Positions 8,438 to 20,281 of a DNA stretch of 64,000 bases are shown here, in pieces. The translations under genes were made by a program, and so were the position numbers. The number at the start of each line of letters is the position of its first letter. The first letter of the stretch is position 1. The stretch spans positions 124,001-188,000 of the forward strand of contig NZ_JAPCWC010000002.1 of NCBI RefSeq assembly GCF_026420865.1, written 5' to 3'. The notes beneath the pieces were generated by a model. That model saw nothing but the letters and a program-made list of their open reading frames with translations. It was not told the origin of the DNA and made no database searches. The stretch is from Novosphingobium clariflavum (GTDB taxonomy: Bacteria > Pseudomonadota > Alphaproteobacteria > Sphingomonadales > Sphingomonadaceae).

Positions 8438-9897
8438 GCAAGCTTCCATTCCCAGCCGAGCGGATCGCCGTCCATCGCCTCCACGCCCTTGGCCGCGAGT
8501 TCATCGCGCAGCGCGTCGGAGTTGGCGAAGTCCTTCTCCGCCCGCGCAGCCTTGCGGCGGGCGAGCACGTCCTCGATCTCGGCCTCGGTGATTGCGGCGG
8601 CCTTGGGGCGGATACGCAGGTCGGCGCGGCCGGTGCCGAACAGGTCGAGCCCGAGCACGGCATCCATACGCTCGACGGCGGCCCGCTTGGCACTCACATC
8701 GACCTTCTTGGCGGCCAGCACATCCTCGAGCGCCGTCAGCGCGACGGCGGTGTTGAGATCGTCACGAATGGCCTTCTCGAACGTTTCGAGCATCGGCGCG
8801 AGCTTCGGGTGATTGGGATCGCCGGCTTCCACGTCGCCCAGACGCTCCACCACCATGATCATGCGCTTCAGGCGCACGAGCGCGGCGGCAAGGCCCTCCC
8901 ACGAGAACTCCAGCTCCGAACGGTAATGCGCCTGCAGGCACATCATGCGGTAGCCAAGCGGGTGGTAGCCCTTGTCGATGAGCAGCTGCAGGCGCAGGAA
9001 TTCGCCAGAGGACTTGCTCATCTTGCCCGACCGCTCGACAAGAAAATTGTTATGCATCCATACCTTGGCGCCCGAATTTGCGGGCACATCGAGGCCGCAG
9101 GCATCTTCGGGCCGGCAGCAGAACGCCTGGTTCTGGGCGATCTCGTTGGGGTGGTGGATCTCGCGGTGATCGATGCCGCCGGTGTGGATGTCGAACGGGA
9201 AGCCGAGCAGGTCGCCCGACATGACCGAGCATTCGAGATGCCAGCCGGGAGCGCCCCTGCCCCACGGCGAATCCCATTCCATCTGGCGCTTCTCGCCCGC
9301 AGGCGTCTTGCGCCAGATCGCGAAGTCGGCGGCATTGCGCTTGCCCTCTACCGCCTCGATGCGCCCTTCACCCTCGTCCGTGACAGCGCGCGCAAGACGC
9401 CCGTAATCAGCGACGGTGGACACGTCGAAGTAGAGGCCGCTTTCCAGTTCGTAGCAGTGCCTTGGCGCGATCTTCTCGGCAAATGCGATCATCTGCGGGA
9501 TGTAGTCCGTCGCGATCGACCACTTGGCCGGCTGACGGATGTTCAGCGCCTTGATGTCGGCCCAATAGGCCTGGGTGTAATGTTCGGCGATGTCCCAGAT
9601 GGACTGGGCCTGCGCCCTCGCCATCTTCTCCATCTTGTCCTCACCGGCATCGGCATCGTCGGTCAGGTGGCCGACGTCGGTGATGTTAATGACGTGGGTG
9701 AGCTTGTAGCCCGCATGGCTGAGCGTCCGGCCGAGAATGTCCGCAAAGACATAGGCGCGCATATTGCCGATGTGGGGATAGTTGTAGACCGTCGGCCCGC
9801 ACGTATAGACCCGCGCCTCGCCGGCGTGGACGGGCTGGAACGGCTCCAGCTGGCGGGTCAGGCTGTTGAACAGCGTCAGGCTTTGCGTCTCGGTCAT
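8434..9897 (-). CDS. cysS: Cysteinyl-tRNA synthetase
   Basis: This 487-residue class I synthetase charges tRNA-Cys with cysteine. The HIGH-type signature PHIGN is at residues 41-45 and KMSKS at 292-296. Zinc ligands include Cys33 in YTCGPTVYN, Cys223 in HLECSVMS and the His of the following GGIDHREIHH block. The ATG at 9897 is chosen over a TTG at 9909. The stop codon overlaps that of the convergent SIMPL gene. Downstream domains (DALR and a C-terminal basic end) are complete. Confidence 0.96.
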   Translation of the reverse strand: MTETQSLTLFNSLTRQLEPFQPVHAGEARVYTCGPTVYNYPHIGNMRAYVFADILGRTLSHAGYKLTHVINITDVGHLTDDADAGEDKMEKMARAQAQSIWDIAEHYTQAYWADIKALNIRQPAKWSIATDYIPQMIAFAEKIAPRHCYELESGLYFDVSTVADYGRLARAVTDEGEGRIEAVEGKRNAADFAIWRKTPAGEKRQMEWDSPWGRGAPGWHLECSVMSGDLLGFPFDIHTGGIDHREIHHPNEIAQNQAFCCRPEDACGLDVPANSGAKVWMHNNFLVERSGKMSKSSGEFLRLQLLIDKGYHPLGYRMMCLQAHYRSELEFSWEGLAAALVRLKRMIMVVERLGDVEAGDPNHPKLAPMLETFEKAIRDDLNTAVALTALEDVLAAKKVDVSAKRAAVERMDAVLGLDLFGTGRADLRIRPKAAAITEAEIEDVLARRKAARAEKDFANSDALRDELAAKGVEAMDGDPLGWEWKLA

Positions 9898-9953
9898 GAC
9901 GCAGGGCAATTAGGCAGGTGCCGGGCGCAGTCAAGCCACGCCCGGCATTGCAC

Positions 9954-10616
9954 TCATTCGAAACCGACGAACTTCACCTGCTCGTCGAGCGCCACGCGCG
10001 GGCGATCGAAGGTGTTCACGGCCGTATCCAGCCGCTTGCCGATGGAGAGCCCGCAGAACAGCAGGTGCGTCTCGTCCGACACACCGATGTGGTCCTTGAT
10101 GAGCCGGGCATAGAGGCCCATCCACTCCTGAGGGCAGGAATCGAGCCCCTCCTCGCGCAGCAGCAGCATGATCGTCTGCAGCCACATGCCCACGTCCGAC
10201 CACTGCGGCGATTCCATGAAACGCTCGAAATAGCAGACCAGCAGCACCGGCGCGCCGAACGAGGTGACGTTCTGGTTCATGAAGGCCTGGCGCCCTGCCG
10301 CGTCGTCCCGCGCGATGCCCATGGCGCCGTACATGAGACCGCCCAGTTCCTGCAGCCGCGCGGCGTGGCGGGGCGACTGCATCGGCGCGGACCAGTTGTA
10401 TTCCTCGGGATCCTGCGGCTGGCTGGCCAGCATCTTGGCCTGCAGCGCCTTGAGCGGCTCACCGGTCAGCACGGTCGCTTCCCAGGGCTGGAAGTTGCAG
10501 CCCGAAGGCGCCATGCGCGCCTTGTCGAGCACGCGGCGCAGCACGTCGAGGCTCACCGGCTCATCGCTGAAGGCGCGGATCGAGCGGCGGCTGAGGACGG
10601 CATCGGTAACGTTCAT
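9954..10616 (-). CDS. Nitroreductase family flavoprotein
   Basis: This 220-residue protein has the FMN-binding nitroreductase start RRSIRAFSDEPV and the motif MAPSGCNFQPWE. The later sequence SVDVGMWLQTIML-like region (QWSDVGMWLQ) and GLSIGK near the end also fit. Members reduce nitro groups, quinones or enones using NAD(P)H. The ATG at 10616 has AAGGGA upstream. The much longer frame to 11570 is only a shadow of cobT on the same strand. It follows cobT after 86 bp, possibly as part of the same transcript. Confidence 0.88.
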   Translation of the reverse strand: MNVTDAVLSRRSIRAFSDEPVSLDVLRRVLDKARMAPSGCNFQPWEATVLTGEPLKALQAKMLASQPQDPEEYNWSAPMQSPRHAARLQELGGLMYGAMGIARDDAAGRQAFMNQNVTSFGAPVLLVCYFERFMESPQWSDVGMWLQTIMLLLREEGLDSCPQEWMGLYARLIKDHIGVSDETHLLFCGLSIGKRLDTAVNTFDRPRVALDEQVKFVGFE

Positions 10617-10702
10617 GAAAATCCCTTCGTTGGCGGCGATTTGCAAACCGCCGCCGAACTTGGGACCGGTCGGAGCAGATTCAATACCAAGCGGTAGAAA
10701 AA

Positions 10703-12517
10703 TCACTCTTCCTCGAACAGCCCCGCCAGCTGCTCGATCATCGTGCCGCCCAGCTGCTCGGCATCCATGATGGTGACGGCGCGGCGATAGTAGCGGGTGA
10801 CGTCGTGGCCGATGCCGATGGCGACGAGCTGGACCGGGCTTTTCGCCTCGATCCATTCGATCACCCGGCGCAAGTGCGCCTCGAGGTACCCCGCCGAGTT
10901 CACCGAGAGAGTCGAATCGTCCACCGGCGCCCCGTCGGAGATCACCATCAGGATGCGGCGATCTTCCTGCCGGGCCAACATGCGGTTGTGCGCCCAGAGC
11001 AGCGCCTCGCCGTCGATGTTCTCTTTCAGCAGGCCTTCGCGCATCATCAGGCCGAGGTTCTTGCGTGCGCGGCGCCAGGGCTCGTCGGCCTTCTTGTAGA
11101 CGATGTGGCGCAAGTCGTTGAGGCGGCCCGGATGGGCAGGACGGCCACTGGCCAGCCATGCCTCGCGGCTCTGCCCGCCCTTCCACGCGCGGGTGGTGAA
11201 GCCGAGGATCTCGACCTTCACGCCGCAGCGTTCCAGCGTGCGCGCCAGCACGTCCGCACTGATCGCCGCGATCGAGATCGGCCGCCCGCGCATGGAGCCC
11301 GAATTGTCCAGCAGCAGGGTGACGACGGTGTCCTTGAACTCGACATCGCGCTCGATCTTGTAGGACAGCGACTGGCCGGGCGAGACGACCACGCGGGCCA
11401 GCCGCGCGGCATCGAGCATGCCCTCTTCCTGATCGAAGTCCCACGAGCGGTTCTGCTGCGCCATGAGGCGGCGCTGGAGGCGATTGGCCAGCCGCGTGAC
11501 GATGCCCTGAAGCCCCTTGAGCTGCGCGTCGAGATAGGCGCGCAGGCGGGTCAGTTCCTCTTCGTCGCACAGGTCCGCAGCGCCGACCACTTCGTCATAG
11601 GCCTCGGTGAAGACCTGATAGTCGAAGCTCTCCGGAATGTCGGTCCAGGGGCGGTTCGGGCGGACCGGCAGCATGCCCTCCTCGCCCTCGTCGCCTTCCT
11701 GGCCCTCGTCCATGTCCGCCGGGTTTTCGCCCTCGGCCTCGGCCTCCCCCTGGTCCTCGCCCCTGGAGGGTTCGGCGGCAGCTTCGGCAGGCTGCTCCTC
11801 GCGCCCGCTTTCATCGCCGCTCTCGTCTTCCTCGGTCTGCTCGTCGCCGTCCATCTCGTCGGCGTCCTCGGGCGGCAGGTCGACCTCGTCGGCCTGCGTC
11901 ATTTCGAGGTGGGCGAGCATGTCGAGCGAGAGCTTCTGGAAGGCCTTCTGGTCCTCCAGCAGGCCGGCGAGCGCGTCGAAATCCTCGCCCGCCTTTGCTT
12001 CGATCCAGCGGCGAACCATCTGCACGCCGTCCTGCGCCGCTTCGGGCACGGGCTGGCCGGTCAGCCGTTCGCGCAGCAGCAGCGCCAGCGCGGTCGGCAC
12101 CGGGACCTTGTCGGGGGCATCGGCGCGGGTAATCGGGTCGCTGGCGATGCGTGCTTCCAGCGAGGCATCGAGATTGTCGCGCATACCGGCATAGGCATTG
12201 GCGCCCAGCGCCTCGTAGCGGACCATCTCCACCGCGTCGTAGCAGGCGCGCGCCGAAGGCTCCGACGGGGCATGGCGGCGGTGCAGCGCCTCGTTGTGGT
12301 GGCGCAGCTTGAGCGCAAAGCTGTCGGCATAGCCGCGCGCCTGCATCGCGGCTGCGCGCGGTACGGAGCGGCCCGGCATCGGGATGCGGAAGGTGCCCCC
12401 GGTCGCACTGGGGGCATCGGCGGTCCAGTTGACCTCGACTTCGGCATCGCCGGCAATGGCGCGCGAAGCGCCGGTCAGTGCAAGCTTGAAGCGGTCGACA
12501 GGTGTTTCATCGGACAT
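10703..12517 (-). CDS. cobT: Cobaltochelatase subunit CobT
   Basis: This 604-residue protein is the VWA-domain subunit of the aerobic CobNST chelatase, which inserts cobalt into hydrogenobyrinic acid a,c-diamide in cobalamin synthesis. The N-terminal part is basic and Ala-rich. Residues about 205-285 are an extreme Glu/Asp-rich linker. The C-terminal von Willebrand A domain has the MIDAS motif DNSGSM near residue 403. The size matches CobT. CobS and CobN are not in this window. The next gene upstream is a transaldolase-like gene on the same strand, separated by two hairpins. Confidence 0.93.
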   Translation of the reverse strand: MSDETPVDRFKLALTGASRAIAGDAEVEVNWTADAPSATGGTFRIPMPGRSVPRAAAMQARGYADSFALKLRHHNEALHRRHAPSEPSARACYDAVEMVRYEALGANAYAGMRDNLDASLEARIASDPITRADAPDKVPVPTALALLLRERLTGQPVPEAAQDGVQMVRRWIEAKAGEDFDALAGLLEDQKAFQKLSLDMLAHLEMTQADEVDLPPEDADEMDGDEQTEEDESGDESGREEQPAEAAAEPSRGEDQGEAEAEGENPADMDEGQEGDEGEEGMLPVRPNRPWTDIPESFDYQVFTEAYDEVVGAADLCDEEELTRLRAYLDAQLKGLQGIVTRLANRLQRRLMAQQNRSWDFDQEEGMLDAARLARVVVSPGQSLSYKIERDVEFKDTVVTLLLDNSGSMRGRPISIAAISADVLARTLERCGVKVEILGFTTRAWKGGQSREAWLASGRPAHPGRLNDLRHIVYKKADEPWRRARKNLGLMMREGLLKENIDGEALLWAHNRMLARQEDRRILMVISDGAPVDDSTLSVNSAGYLEAHLRRVIEWIEAKSPVQLVAIGIGHDVTRYYRRAVTIMDAEQLGGTMIEQLAGLFEEE

Positions 12518-12567
12518 GACCGCTCAATGGCGGCATAGCCGCGCGGGCGCAAGCCGCTGGAATGGAA

Positions 12568-12598
12568 AACCCCGGAGGCGCGATGCGCTTCCGGGGTT
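12568..12598 (-). terminator. Hairpin downstream of the transaldolase-like gene
   Basis: A 14-bp stem with one G-T pair and a 3-base loop (arms AACCCCGGA... and ...TCCGGGGTT) is followed on the minus strand by TTTTCC. It lies between the transaldolase-like gene and cobT and probably ends the former's transcript, giving cobT its own promoter. Confidence 0.55.
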
Positions 12599-12613
12599 CG
12601 AAATCCTGTCCGG

Positions 12614-12635
12614 AAAACGCCCCAAGGGGCATTTT
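12614..12635 (-). terminator. Second hairpin directly after the transaldolase-like stop
   Basis: The near-perfect inverted repeat AAAACGCCCC-AAGGGGCATTTT ends in GTTTTCC on the minus strand, 12 bp after the gene's stop. With the hairpin at 12568-12598 it forms a tandem terminator. Confidence 0.5.
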
Positions 12636-12647
12636 CCCGAAGACGGA

Positions 12648-13298
12648 TCAGAGGCTCTGGCCGGTCTTGGCCCAGTCGGCCATGAAGCCTTCGATGCCCT
12701 TGTCGGTGAGGACATGCTTGACCAGGTTCTTGATGACCGCCGGCGGCATCGTCGCGACGTCGGCGCCGATGCGGGCGCATTCGAGGACGTGAACCGGGTG
12801 GCGGATCGAGGCGGCGAGGATCTCGGTCTCGAAGGCGTAGTTGTCGTAGATCAGGCGGATGTCGCGGATCAGGTCCATGCCATCGAAGCCGTTGTCGTCA
12901 TGACGACCGACGAAGGGCGAGATGAACGAGGCGCCCGCCTTGGCGGCGAGCAGCGCCTGGTTGGCCGAGAAGCACAGGGTGACGTTGACCATGGTGCCTT
13001 CGCTGGTCAGCGCCTTGCAGGTCTTGAGGCCGTCGAAGGTGAGCGGCACCTTGATGCAGACGTTGTCGGCGATCTTGCGCAGGATTTCGGCCTCGCGCAT
13101 CATGCCGGCGTGGTCGAGCGCGACGACTTCGGCGCTGACCGGACCATCGGTAAGGCCGCAGATTTCCTTGGTGACTTCGATGAAGTCACGGCCGGACTTG
13201 GCAATCAGCGAGGGGTTGGTGGTAACGCCGTCAAGCAGGCCGGTAGCGGCCAGCTCGGCGATTTCGGCAGTGTCGGCGGTGTCGACGAAGAACTTCAT
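12648..13298 (-). CDS. Transaldolase-like / fructose-6-phosphate aldolase family protein
   Basis: This 216-residue protein belongs to the short transaldolase (TalC/FSA) family of single TIM-barrel class I aldolases. Diagnostic parts are [10 protein letters not shown] at the start, GVTTNPSL, and Lys83 in CIKVPLT, which forms the Schiff base. [12 protein letters not shown] is the later phosphate-binding segment. Family members act as transaldolase or fructose-6-phosphate aldolase in pentose phosphate metabolism, and the sequence alone does not decide between them. The start is a clear ATG. Two hairpins follow the stop. Confidence 0.92.
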   Translation of the reverse strand: MKFFVDTADTAEIAELAATGLLDGVTTNPSLIAKSGRDFIEVTKEICGLTDGPVSAEVVALDHAGMMREAEILRKIADNVCIKVPLTFDGLKTCKALTSEGTMVNVTLCFSANQALLAAKAGASFISPFVGRHDDNGFDGMDLIRDIRLIYDNYAFETEILAASIRHPVHVLECARIGADVATMPPAVIKNLVKHVLTDKGIEGFMADWAKTGQSL

Positions 13299-13413
13299 GG
13301 CGGGGTTCCTGTAATGGCATCACGCCCCTCAGGCCCACGGCCCGAGGGTCGATTCTGGCGCCCCCTATAGGCACAGAGCGCCGTGCTGGATACCCCGCCG
13401 AACGGCCGAACGA

Positions 13414-14088
13414 TCAGGCCGCCTTGAAGGTGGCGATCAGCAGGCTGTCGCCCGTCGGTGCCGGATCCTGCCGGATGGCCGCCTCGGCCGAGCCGATCTC
13501 GTACCAGATGGCATTGTCCGCCTCGAGCGCCAGGGCATGGGCGGCATCGGTGATCGTCACCCCTTTCAGCGCGGCGATCGCCTCACCCAGCGTGGGATCA
13601 CCGGTCTGCTGCATCGCCCGCTCCATGTCCGGCAGCATGGCATTGACCAGCGCCGGGCCCATCGCCTTGCGCAGCAACGTGGTTGCCGCGGTGCGGCCAC
13701 CGCCCAGCACTTCGGCGGGGTCTGGAATCGCGACTTGCTTCGCGGCCTGAGCGACCAGCGGCGCTGCCACCACCGCGCTCTGGCTGGCGATGGTGTTGAG
13801 CTGGCGCTGCAACTTCATCCTGAAGTCGGCCGAGCGCAGCTTGCGCGAATTGGTCGCACCGGTGCGGGTGAACAGCACCGGCAGCGGAATGCGCGCAACC
13901 GGGCTGGTCCAGAACCCATCCGGCTGCACCAGCCAGGTGAAGGCACGCTCCGAGGACAGCCGCATCAGGCGGCGCACCGGCTCGGCATCGCTGGTGAAAG
14001 CTCGGCGCAGGCCCGTCGTGGCGCAGCCGGAAACGGCAAAGGCCCCCAGCAGCGCGAAGCCGCCCAGCAGGGCCCGGCGCTCGATCAT
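13414..14088 (-). CDS. DUF4197 lipoprotein
   Basis: This protein has 224 residues from the ATG at 14088, which has AGGGG upstream. A lipoprotein signal peptide runs to AVSGC with Cys22 as the lipidated residue. The body fits DUF4197: DGFWTSPVARIPLP, a long helical segment with MKLQRQLNTIA, and VLGGGRTAATTLLRK. The family is widespread in proteobacteria without a known job. It probably faces the periplasm. It is divergent from priA, with a 108-bp intergenic region. Confidence 0.75.
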   Translation of the reverse strand: MIERRALLGGFALLGAFAVSGCATTGLRRAFTSDAEPVRRLMRLSSERAFTWLVQPDGFWTSPVARIPLPVLFTRTGATNSRKLRSADFRMKLQRQLNTIASQSAVVAAPLVAQAAKQVAIPDPAEVLGGGRTAATTLLRKAMGPALVNAMLPDMERAMQQTGDPTLGEAIAALKGVTITDAAHALALEADNAIWYEIGSAEAAIRQDPAPTGDSLLIATFKAA

Positions 14089-14196
14089 GCGCCCCTGCCT
14101 TGCACCGTCATGTCCGTCCGCCAGGTCCGGCGATCCCCAATTCACCATCATCATGTCCTTCACGCGACCTTACTCCGATGCCTATATGCATTTCAG

Positions 14197-16362
14197 ATGA
14201 AACGCATTCGAATCCTTGTCTTCAATGCCGCGCTGGGCGTGCTCGACTACCGCGTGCCCGAAGGCAAGCCCGTCGAACACGGATCCGTGGTGATCGCGCC
14301 GCTCGGCCCCCGTCAGGTTCTGGGGATCGTCTGGGAGGCGGAACGCCTGAGCGCGCAAGAAGTGCCCGAAAGCAAATTGCGCCCGATTCTGGAAGTCCTG
14401 CCGGTCCCGCCCATCCCCGAGCGGCTCCGACGGCTGATCGAGTGGACGGCGGACTATTACTGCGCCCCGCTGGCCTCGGTGGCCCGCATGGCACTCGGCT
14501 CCATGGCGGCGCTGCGCGGCGGCGGGACCACCACCGAGTACAGGCTGACCGGCATGGAACCGGCACGCCTCACACCGCAGCGCGCCGCAGCGCTGGATGC
14601 ACTGCAGGGCGAGCAGGCCTCGATCAAGGAACTGGCGGAGCTGGCCTCGGTGTCCGACGGCGTGCTGCGCGGCATGGTCGGCGCGGGATTGCTGGAGCCG
14701 GTCACGGTCGATCTCGACCGCCCCTATCCGCGCGCCGATCCGGGATTCGCGGTCCCGGAACTGTCGGAGGGACAACAGGCCGCCGCGGATGTCTTCGTCG
14801 AAGCCGTCCGCACCCCCAGGTTCGCGCCGTTCCTGCTCGACGGGGTCACCGGATCGGGCAAGACCGAAACCTACTTCGAGGCTGTGGCCGAAGCGCTGCG
14901 CCTGAATAGGCAGGTGCTGGTGCTGCTGCCGGAGATCGCGCTCACCGAAAACTTCCTTCGCCGCTTCGAACATCGCTTCGGGGTGTCGCCGATCCTCTGG
15001 CACTCCTCGCTCAAGTCCAGCGAACGCCGCCGTGCATGGCGCTCCATCGTTCTAGGGGACGCTCAGGTCGTCGTAGGGGCACGTTCTGCCCTGTTTCTGC
15101 CTTACGCCCATCTTGGCCTGATCATCGTCGACGAAGCCCACGAAATCTCGTTCAAGCAGGACGACGGCGTACGCTACAACGCCCGCGACGTGGCCGTCAT
15201 GCGCGCCAAGTTCGAGGCGTTTCCGGTCATCCTGGCCAGCGCGACGCCCGCGCTCGAGACAATGCAGCTCGCCGAAGCCGGGGTCTACCGCAAGATCGAC
15301 CTCCCTGCCCGTTTCGGCGGCGCGCAATTGCCCGACATCCAGATCGTCGACTTGCGCCAGGAAGCACCCGAACGCGGCAAATGGCTGGCCCCCCGCCTGG
15401 TCGAGGAAATGAAGGCGCGCCTGGCACGCGGCGAGCAATCGCTACTGTTCCTCAATCGGCGCGGCTATGCGCCGCTGACGCTGTGCCGCCACTGCGGCTA
15501 CCGCTTCCAGTGCCCCAACTGCACGGCATGGCTGGTGGAACACCGCTTCTCCCAGCGCCTGGCCTGCCATCACTGCGGCCACGAAGTGCCGGTGCCCGAG
15601 GCCTGCCCTGAGTGCGGCACCGGCGACTGCCTGGTCGCCTGCGGCCCCGGCGTTGAGCGCATTGCCGACGAAGTGGCCGAAATCCTGCCCGAAGCGCGCG
15701 TTGCGCTGGTGACCTCGGACACGATGAACACCGCCGAGGCCATGAACGAATTTGTCGCCAAGGCGGAAAACAAGGCGATCGACGTGATTGTCGGCACCCA
15801 ACTCGTCACCAAGGGCTACCACTTCCCGGAATTGACGCTGGTGGGCGTGGTCGATGCCGATCTCGGTCTTGAAGGCGGGGACTTGCGCGCAGCCGAACGC
15901 ACCTACCAGCAGGTCGCCCAGGTCGCCGGACGCGCCGGGCGCGGCGAGAAACCCGGCGAAGTGCTGATCCAGACGCGCCACCCCGAAGCCTCGGTCATCG
16001 CCGCGCTCGCCGCTGGCGACCGCGATGCGTTCTACGCCGCCGAAATCGAGGCGCGGCGCGATGCCAATGCCCCTCCGTTCGGGCGCTGGGCCGCGATCAT
16101 CGTGTCATCGGAGGATCAGGCCGAGGCCAAGGCCGCCGCCCGCACCATCGGCGGCACCGCGCCAAATCTGCCCGACATGCTGGTGCTGGGTCCTGCCCCC
16201 GCGCCGCTGTCGCTGCTGCGCGGACGCCACCGTTTTCGCTTGTTGATCAACGCAAAGCGCTCGGCCGAACTGCAGCGGGTGCTGCGCGAATGGCTGGAGC
16301 CGCTCCAGTTCCCGCGCGGCGTGCGCGTCCATATCGACGTCGACCCCTACAGCTTCGTCTGA
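14197..16362 (+). CDS. priA: Primosomal protein N' (replication restart helicase)
   Basis: This 721-residue PriA reloads the replisome at stalled forks. It has an N-terminal DNA-binding domain starting KRIRILVFN, a Walker A motif GVTGSGKT near residue 217 and DEAH near 312. A four-pair zinc cysteine cluster (CRHCGY, CPNC, CHHCGH, CPECG) lies between about 430 and 480, before helicase motifs V-VI. I chose the ATG at 14197; the open frame reaching 13537 overlaps the antisense lipoprotein gene and is not real. There is no strong ribosome binding site. Its 3' end overlaps ada by 16 bp. Confidence 0.96.
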   Translation: MKRIRILVFNAALGVLDYRVPEGKPVEHGSVVIAPLGPRQVLGIVWEAERLSAQEVPESKLRPILEVLPVPPIPERLRRLIEWTADYYCAPLASVARMALGSMAALRGGGTTTEYRLTGMEPARLTPQRAAALDALQGEQASIKELAELASVSDGVLRGMVGAGLLEPVTVDLDRPYPRADPGFAVPELSEGQQAAADVFVEAVRTPRFAPFLLDGVTGSGKTETYFEAVAEALRLNRQVLVLLPEIALTENFLRRFEHRFGVSPILWHSSLKSSERRRAWRSIVLGDAQVVVGARSALFLPYAHLGLIIVDEAHEISFKQDDGVRYNARDVAVMRAKFEAFPVILASATPALETMQLAEAGVYRKIDLPARFGGAQLPDIQIVDLRQEAPERGKWLAPRLVEEMKARLARGEQSLLFLNRRGYAPLTLCRHCGYRFQCPNCTAWLVEHRFSQRLACHHCGHEVPVPEACPECGTGDCLVACGPGVERIADEVAEILPEARVALVTSDTMNTAEAMNEFVAKAENKAIDVIVGTQLVTKGYHFPELTLVGVVDADLGLEGGDLRAAERTYQQVAQVAGRAGRGEKPGEVLIQTRHPEASVIAALAAGDRDAFYAAEIEARRDANAPPFGRWAAIIVSSEDQAEAKAAARTIGGTAPNLPDMLVLGPAPAPLSLLRGRHRFRLLINAKRSAELQRVLREWLEPLQFPRGVRVHIDVDPYSFV

Positions 16363-17414
16363 GCGCTCTCACGCCGAAGCAATTCGCGCTTGATCGCCTC
16401 GCCGTAGGCATAGCCGCCGATCGATCCATCGGAGCGGATCACGCGGTGGCAAGGGATCAGCACGGCCACGTTGTTGGCGCCATTGGCCGACCCCGCAGCC
16501 CGAACCGCGCCGGGCCTGCCGACGGCAGCGGCAATCTGCGCATAAGTCCGCGTCTCCCCGGCAGGAATCCGCTGCAATTCGCGCCAGACCGCCTGCTGGA
16601 ACGCGGTGCCCTGCACGTCGAGCGGGATCGCCCGCGATTGCCCCGGCTGCTCGACGGCCGCGACGACATCCCTTGCGATCCGCGCGAAGTCCTCGCCGCC
16701 TTCGACCAGGTCGGCCTTGGGGAAGCGCTCGGCGAGTTCCTCGCGCCCCTCACCGAACGACAACCGGCATACGCCCTTGTCGGTGGCGGCGACCAGCATC
16801 GGCCCCAGCGTGGTCGGCACGACAGACCAGTGGATCACCACCCCTGCACCGCCGCCACGCCAAGCCGAAGGCACCATGCCCATCCGATCGTCGCTGCCCT
16901 CGTAAAACCGGGACGCCGCACCAAAACCGGCTTCGTAGATCGCCGCGGTCACGCTGGCACCACTGCTCAGCGCCTCACCAGCACGATCGAAGCGCCGCGC
17001 ACGGGCATATTCGGCGGGCGAAAGCCCCACCGCCCGCTTGAACACACGCTGGAAATGCGTGGGGCTATAACCGACCGCCCCCGCCAGTTCGGAAAGCCCC
17101 GGCGCGACGTCACCCACCGCGTCCAGCATCTTCAGGGCCCGATTCACCGCCTCATCGTCGCGGGAAACTTCATTGGGCCTGCATCGCAGGCAGGCCCGCA
17201 GCCCGGCGAGTTCTGCCTCACCGGCCTCCGCAAAGAAGCGCACGTTCTCCCGCTTGGGATGGCGCGCCGAACAGGACGGACGGCAGTAAATGCCGGTGGA
17301 GAGAACCCCGGTAACGAAGCGCCCGTCGAAGGACTTGTCCCGCGCCATCACGGCCTGCCAGGCCCGCTCCTCATCGAGGTGGGCGTGATCGGCTTGGGCG
17401 GTCGTCGGGGTCAC
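16347..17414 (-). CDS. ada: Ada: bifunctional DNA repair methyltransferase and regulator
   Basis: This 355-residue protein has three domains. The N-terminal zinc domain carries Cys44, Cys48, Cys75 and Cys78; Cys44 in GIYCRPSC is the phosphotriester methyl acceptor. An AraC-type helix-turn-helix follows (LAGAVGYSPTHFQRVFKRAVG). The C-terminal O6-methylguanine methyltransferase has its acceptor Cys322 in IPCHRV. It repairs alkylated DNA and induces the adaptive response. The GTG start at 17414 has GGGAG upstream and overlaps the previous gene's stop (GTGA). The longer frame adds an unrelated Cys/Arg-rich stretch. Confidence 0.94.
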   Translation of the reverse strand: MTPTTAQADHAHLDEERAWQAVMARDKSFDGRFVTGVLSTGIYCRPSCSARHPKRENVRFFAEAGEAELAGLRACLRCRPNEVSRDDEAVNRALKMLDAVGDVAPGLSELAGAVGYSPTHFQRVFKRAVGLSPAEYARARRFDRAGEALSSGASVTAAIYEAGFGAASRFYEGSDDRMGMVPSAWRGGGAGVVIHWSVVPTTLGPMLVAATDKGVCRLSFGEGREELAERFPKADLVEGGEDFARIARDVVAAVEQPGQSRAIPLDVQGTAFQQAVWRELQRIPAGETRTYAQIAAAVGRPGAVRAAGSANGANNVAVLIPCHRVIRSDGSIGGYAYGEAIKRELLRRESAQTKL

Positions 17415-17890
17415 AAGCCATCTCCCTCTCGTTCGATCCGGGCCGCAAAACAGCCATAGGCGGCGTTGTGCGCATGAACGCAGGCCACACGCGGTTCGGC
17501 AAAGAGCGCAGCGATCCCCGCCTCCACCTCTCCCGGCCAAGCCAGCAGCGCCCGCACTATCATGCCCTCATCATCAAATCCACGCAGCGACATCGTCCGG
17601 CCGGCGAACACCGGCGGCAGCCGATCGATCCACGGTTCGGGCCGCGACACGCCCTCGCGAATATATATCGCATGTGCGGTTCGATAGGGATTCGCCACAT
17701 CGTGGCTCGTGAAATTGATCAGCAGAACCCGCTCACCGCGCCGCGCATCGTCAAGGCTGACACGGCACGGGAAGCCGGGATGCGCATCGGCGACTACCAT
17801 TCGTGCGCCGGAACGTCTCAGTTCCGCGTCACTCATGAAGAAATAGGGGGCGAAATCATCTGCCTCCAGGCCAACGATTCGAAAAGACAC
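17411..17890 (-). CDS. DUF1203 domain protein
   Basis: This 159-residue protein has the DUF1203 pattern: an N-terminal FRIVGLEADDF, ARMVVADAHPGFPCRVSL with a conserved Pro-Cys-Arg, and the later NPYRTAHAIYIRE. The function of the family is unknown. A GTG at 17890 is preferred because an AGGAG lies seven bases upstream; a GTG at 17896 is too close to it. Its stop overlaps the ada start, so it may be part of the alkylation-response operon. Confidence 0.75.
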   Translation of the reverse strand: MSFRIVGLEADDFAPYFFMSDAELRRSGARMVVADAHPGFPCRVSLDDARRGERVLLINFTSHDVANPYRTAHAIYIREGVSRPEPWIDRLPPVFAGRTMSLRGFDDEGMIVRALLAWPGEVEAGIAALFAEPRVACVHAHNAAYGCFAARIEREGDGL

Positions 17891-18007
17891 TGCCACACTC
17901 CTGCCACGCTTCAGCCGAAGTTCTGCAGCACCTGCACCGCCCCCGCTTCCCGCACCTTGCTTTCAAACCGCTTTTTTGGGCATTGTCCCCAGGTGGCCAC
18001 CCGCACC

Positions 18008-18035
18008 TTGCATAGTAACACTATCGTCGCTATGC
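18008..18035 (+). promoter_or_regulatory. Possible promoter of the atp operon
   Basis: TTGCAT and CTATGC are separated by 16 bases, about 80 bp before the atpH start. The 12-bp sequence CCCGCACCTTGC occurs twice here (17949-17960 and 18000-18011), the second copy overlapping the -35-like hexamer. This is a weak assignment made by eye. Confidence 0.3.
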
Positions 18036-18117
18036 GCGCCCCGTCTGCGGGCCGGGGGGCACGTTATATTCGTGTACCCAAGTGCCTCAGCCCACCCGAT
18101 GTAAGGATAGGACACGC

Positions 18118-20215
<2,098 letters not shown>

Positions 20216-20230
20216 GATTGACCTGATCCT

Positions 20231-20264
20231 CCGTTCCGGTTGCCTGCAAAGGCAGCCGGGACGG
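20231..20264 (+). promoter_or_regulatory. Intercistronic hairpin between atpA and atpG
   Basis: Arms 20231-20244 and 20251-20264 form 14 consecutive pairs (12 Watson-Crick, 2 G-U) around a TGCAAA loop. The hairpin ends six bases before the GGAG of atpG. There is no T-run, so it is more likely an RNA stability or translation element than a terminator. It may help keep gamma output below alpha. Confidence 0.5.
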
Positions 20265-20281
20265 AAAACGGAGAGAAACGA

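Noticed and set aside
7687-10113. Long plus-strand frame of about 800 codons across the SIMPL gene and cysS
   Set aside because: It is in a different frame from the SIMPL gene and antisense to cysS; the translation is Arg/His-rich with no family signature. High GC content makes such frames common here.
13537-14196. Upstream extension of priA
   Set aside because: It runs antisense through the DUF4197 lipoprotein gene and codes for a low-complexity stretch; the family start is at 14197.
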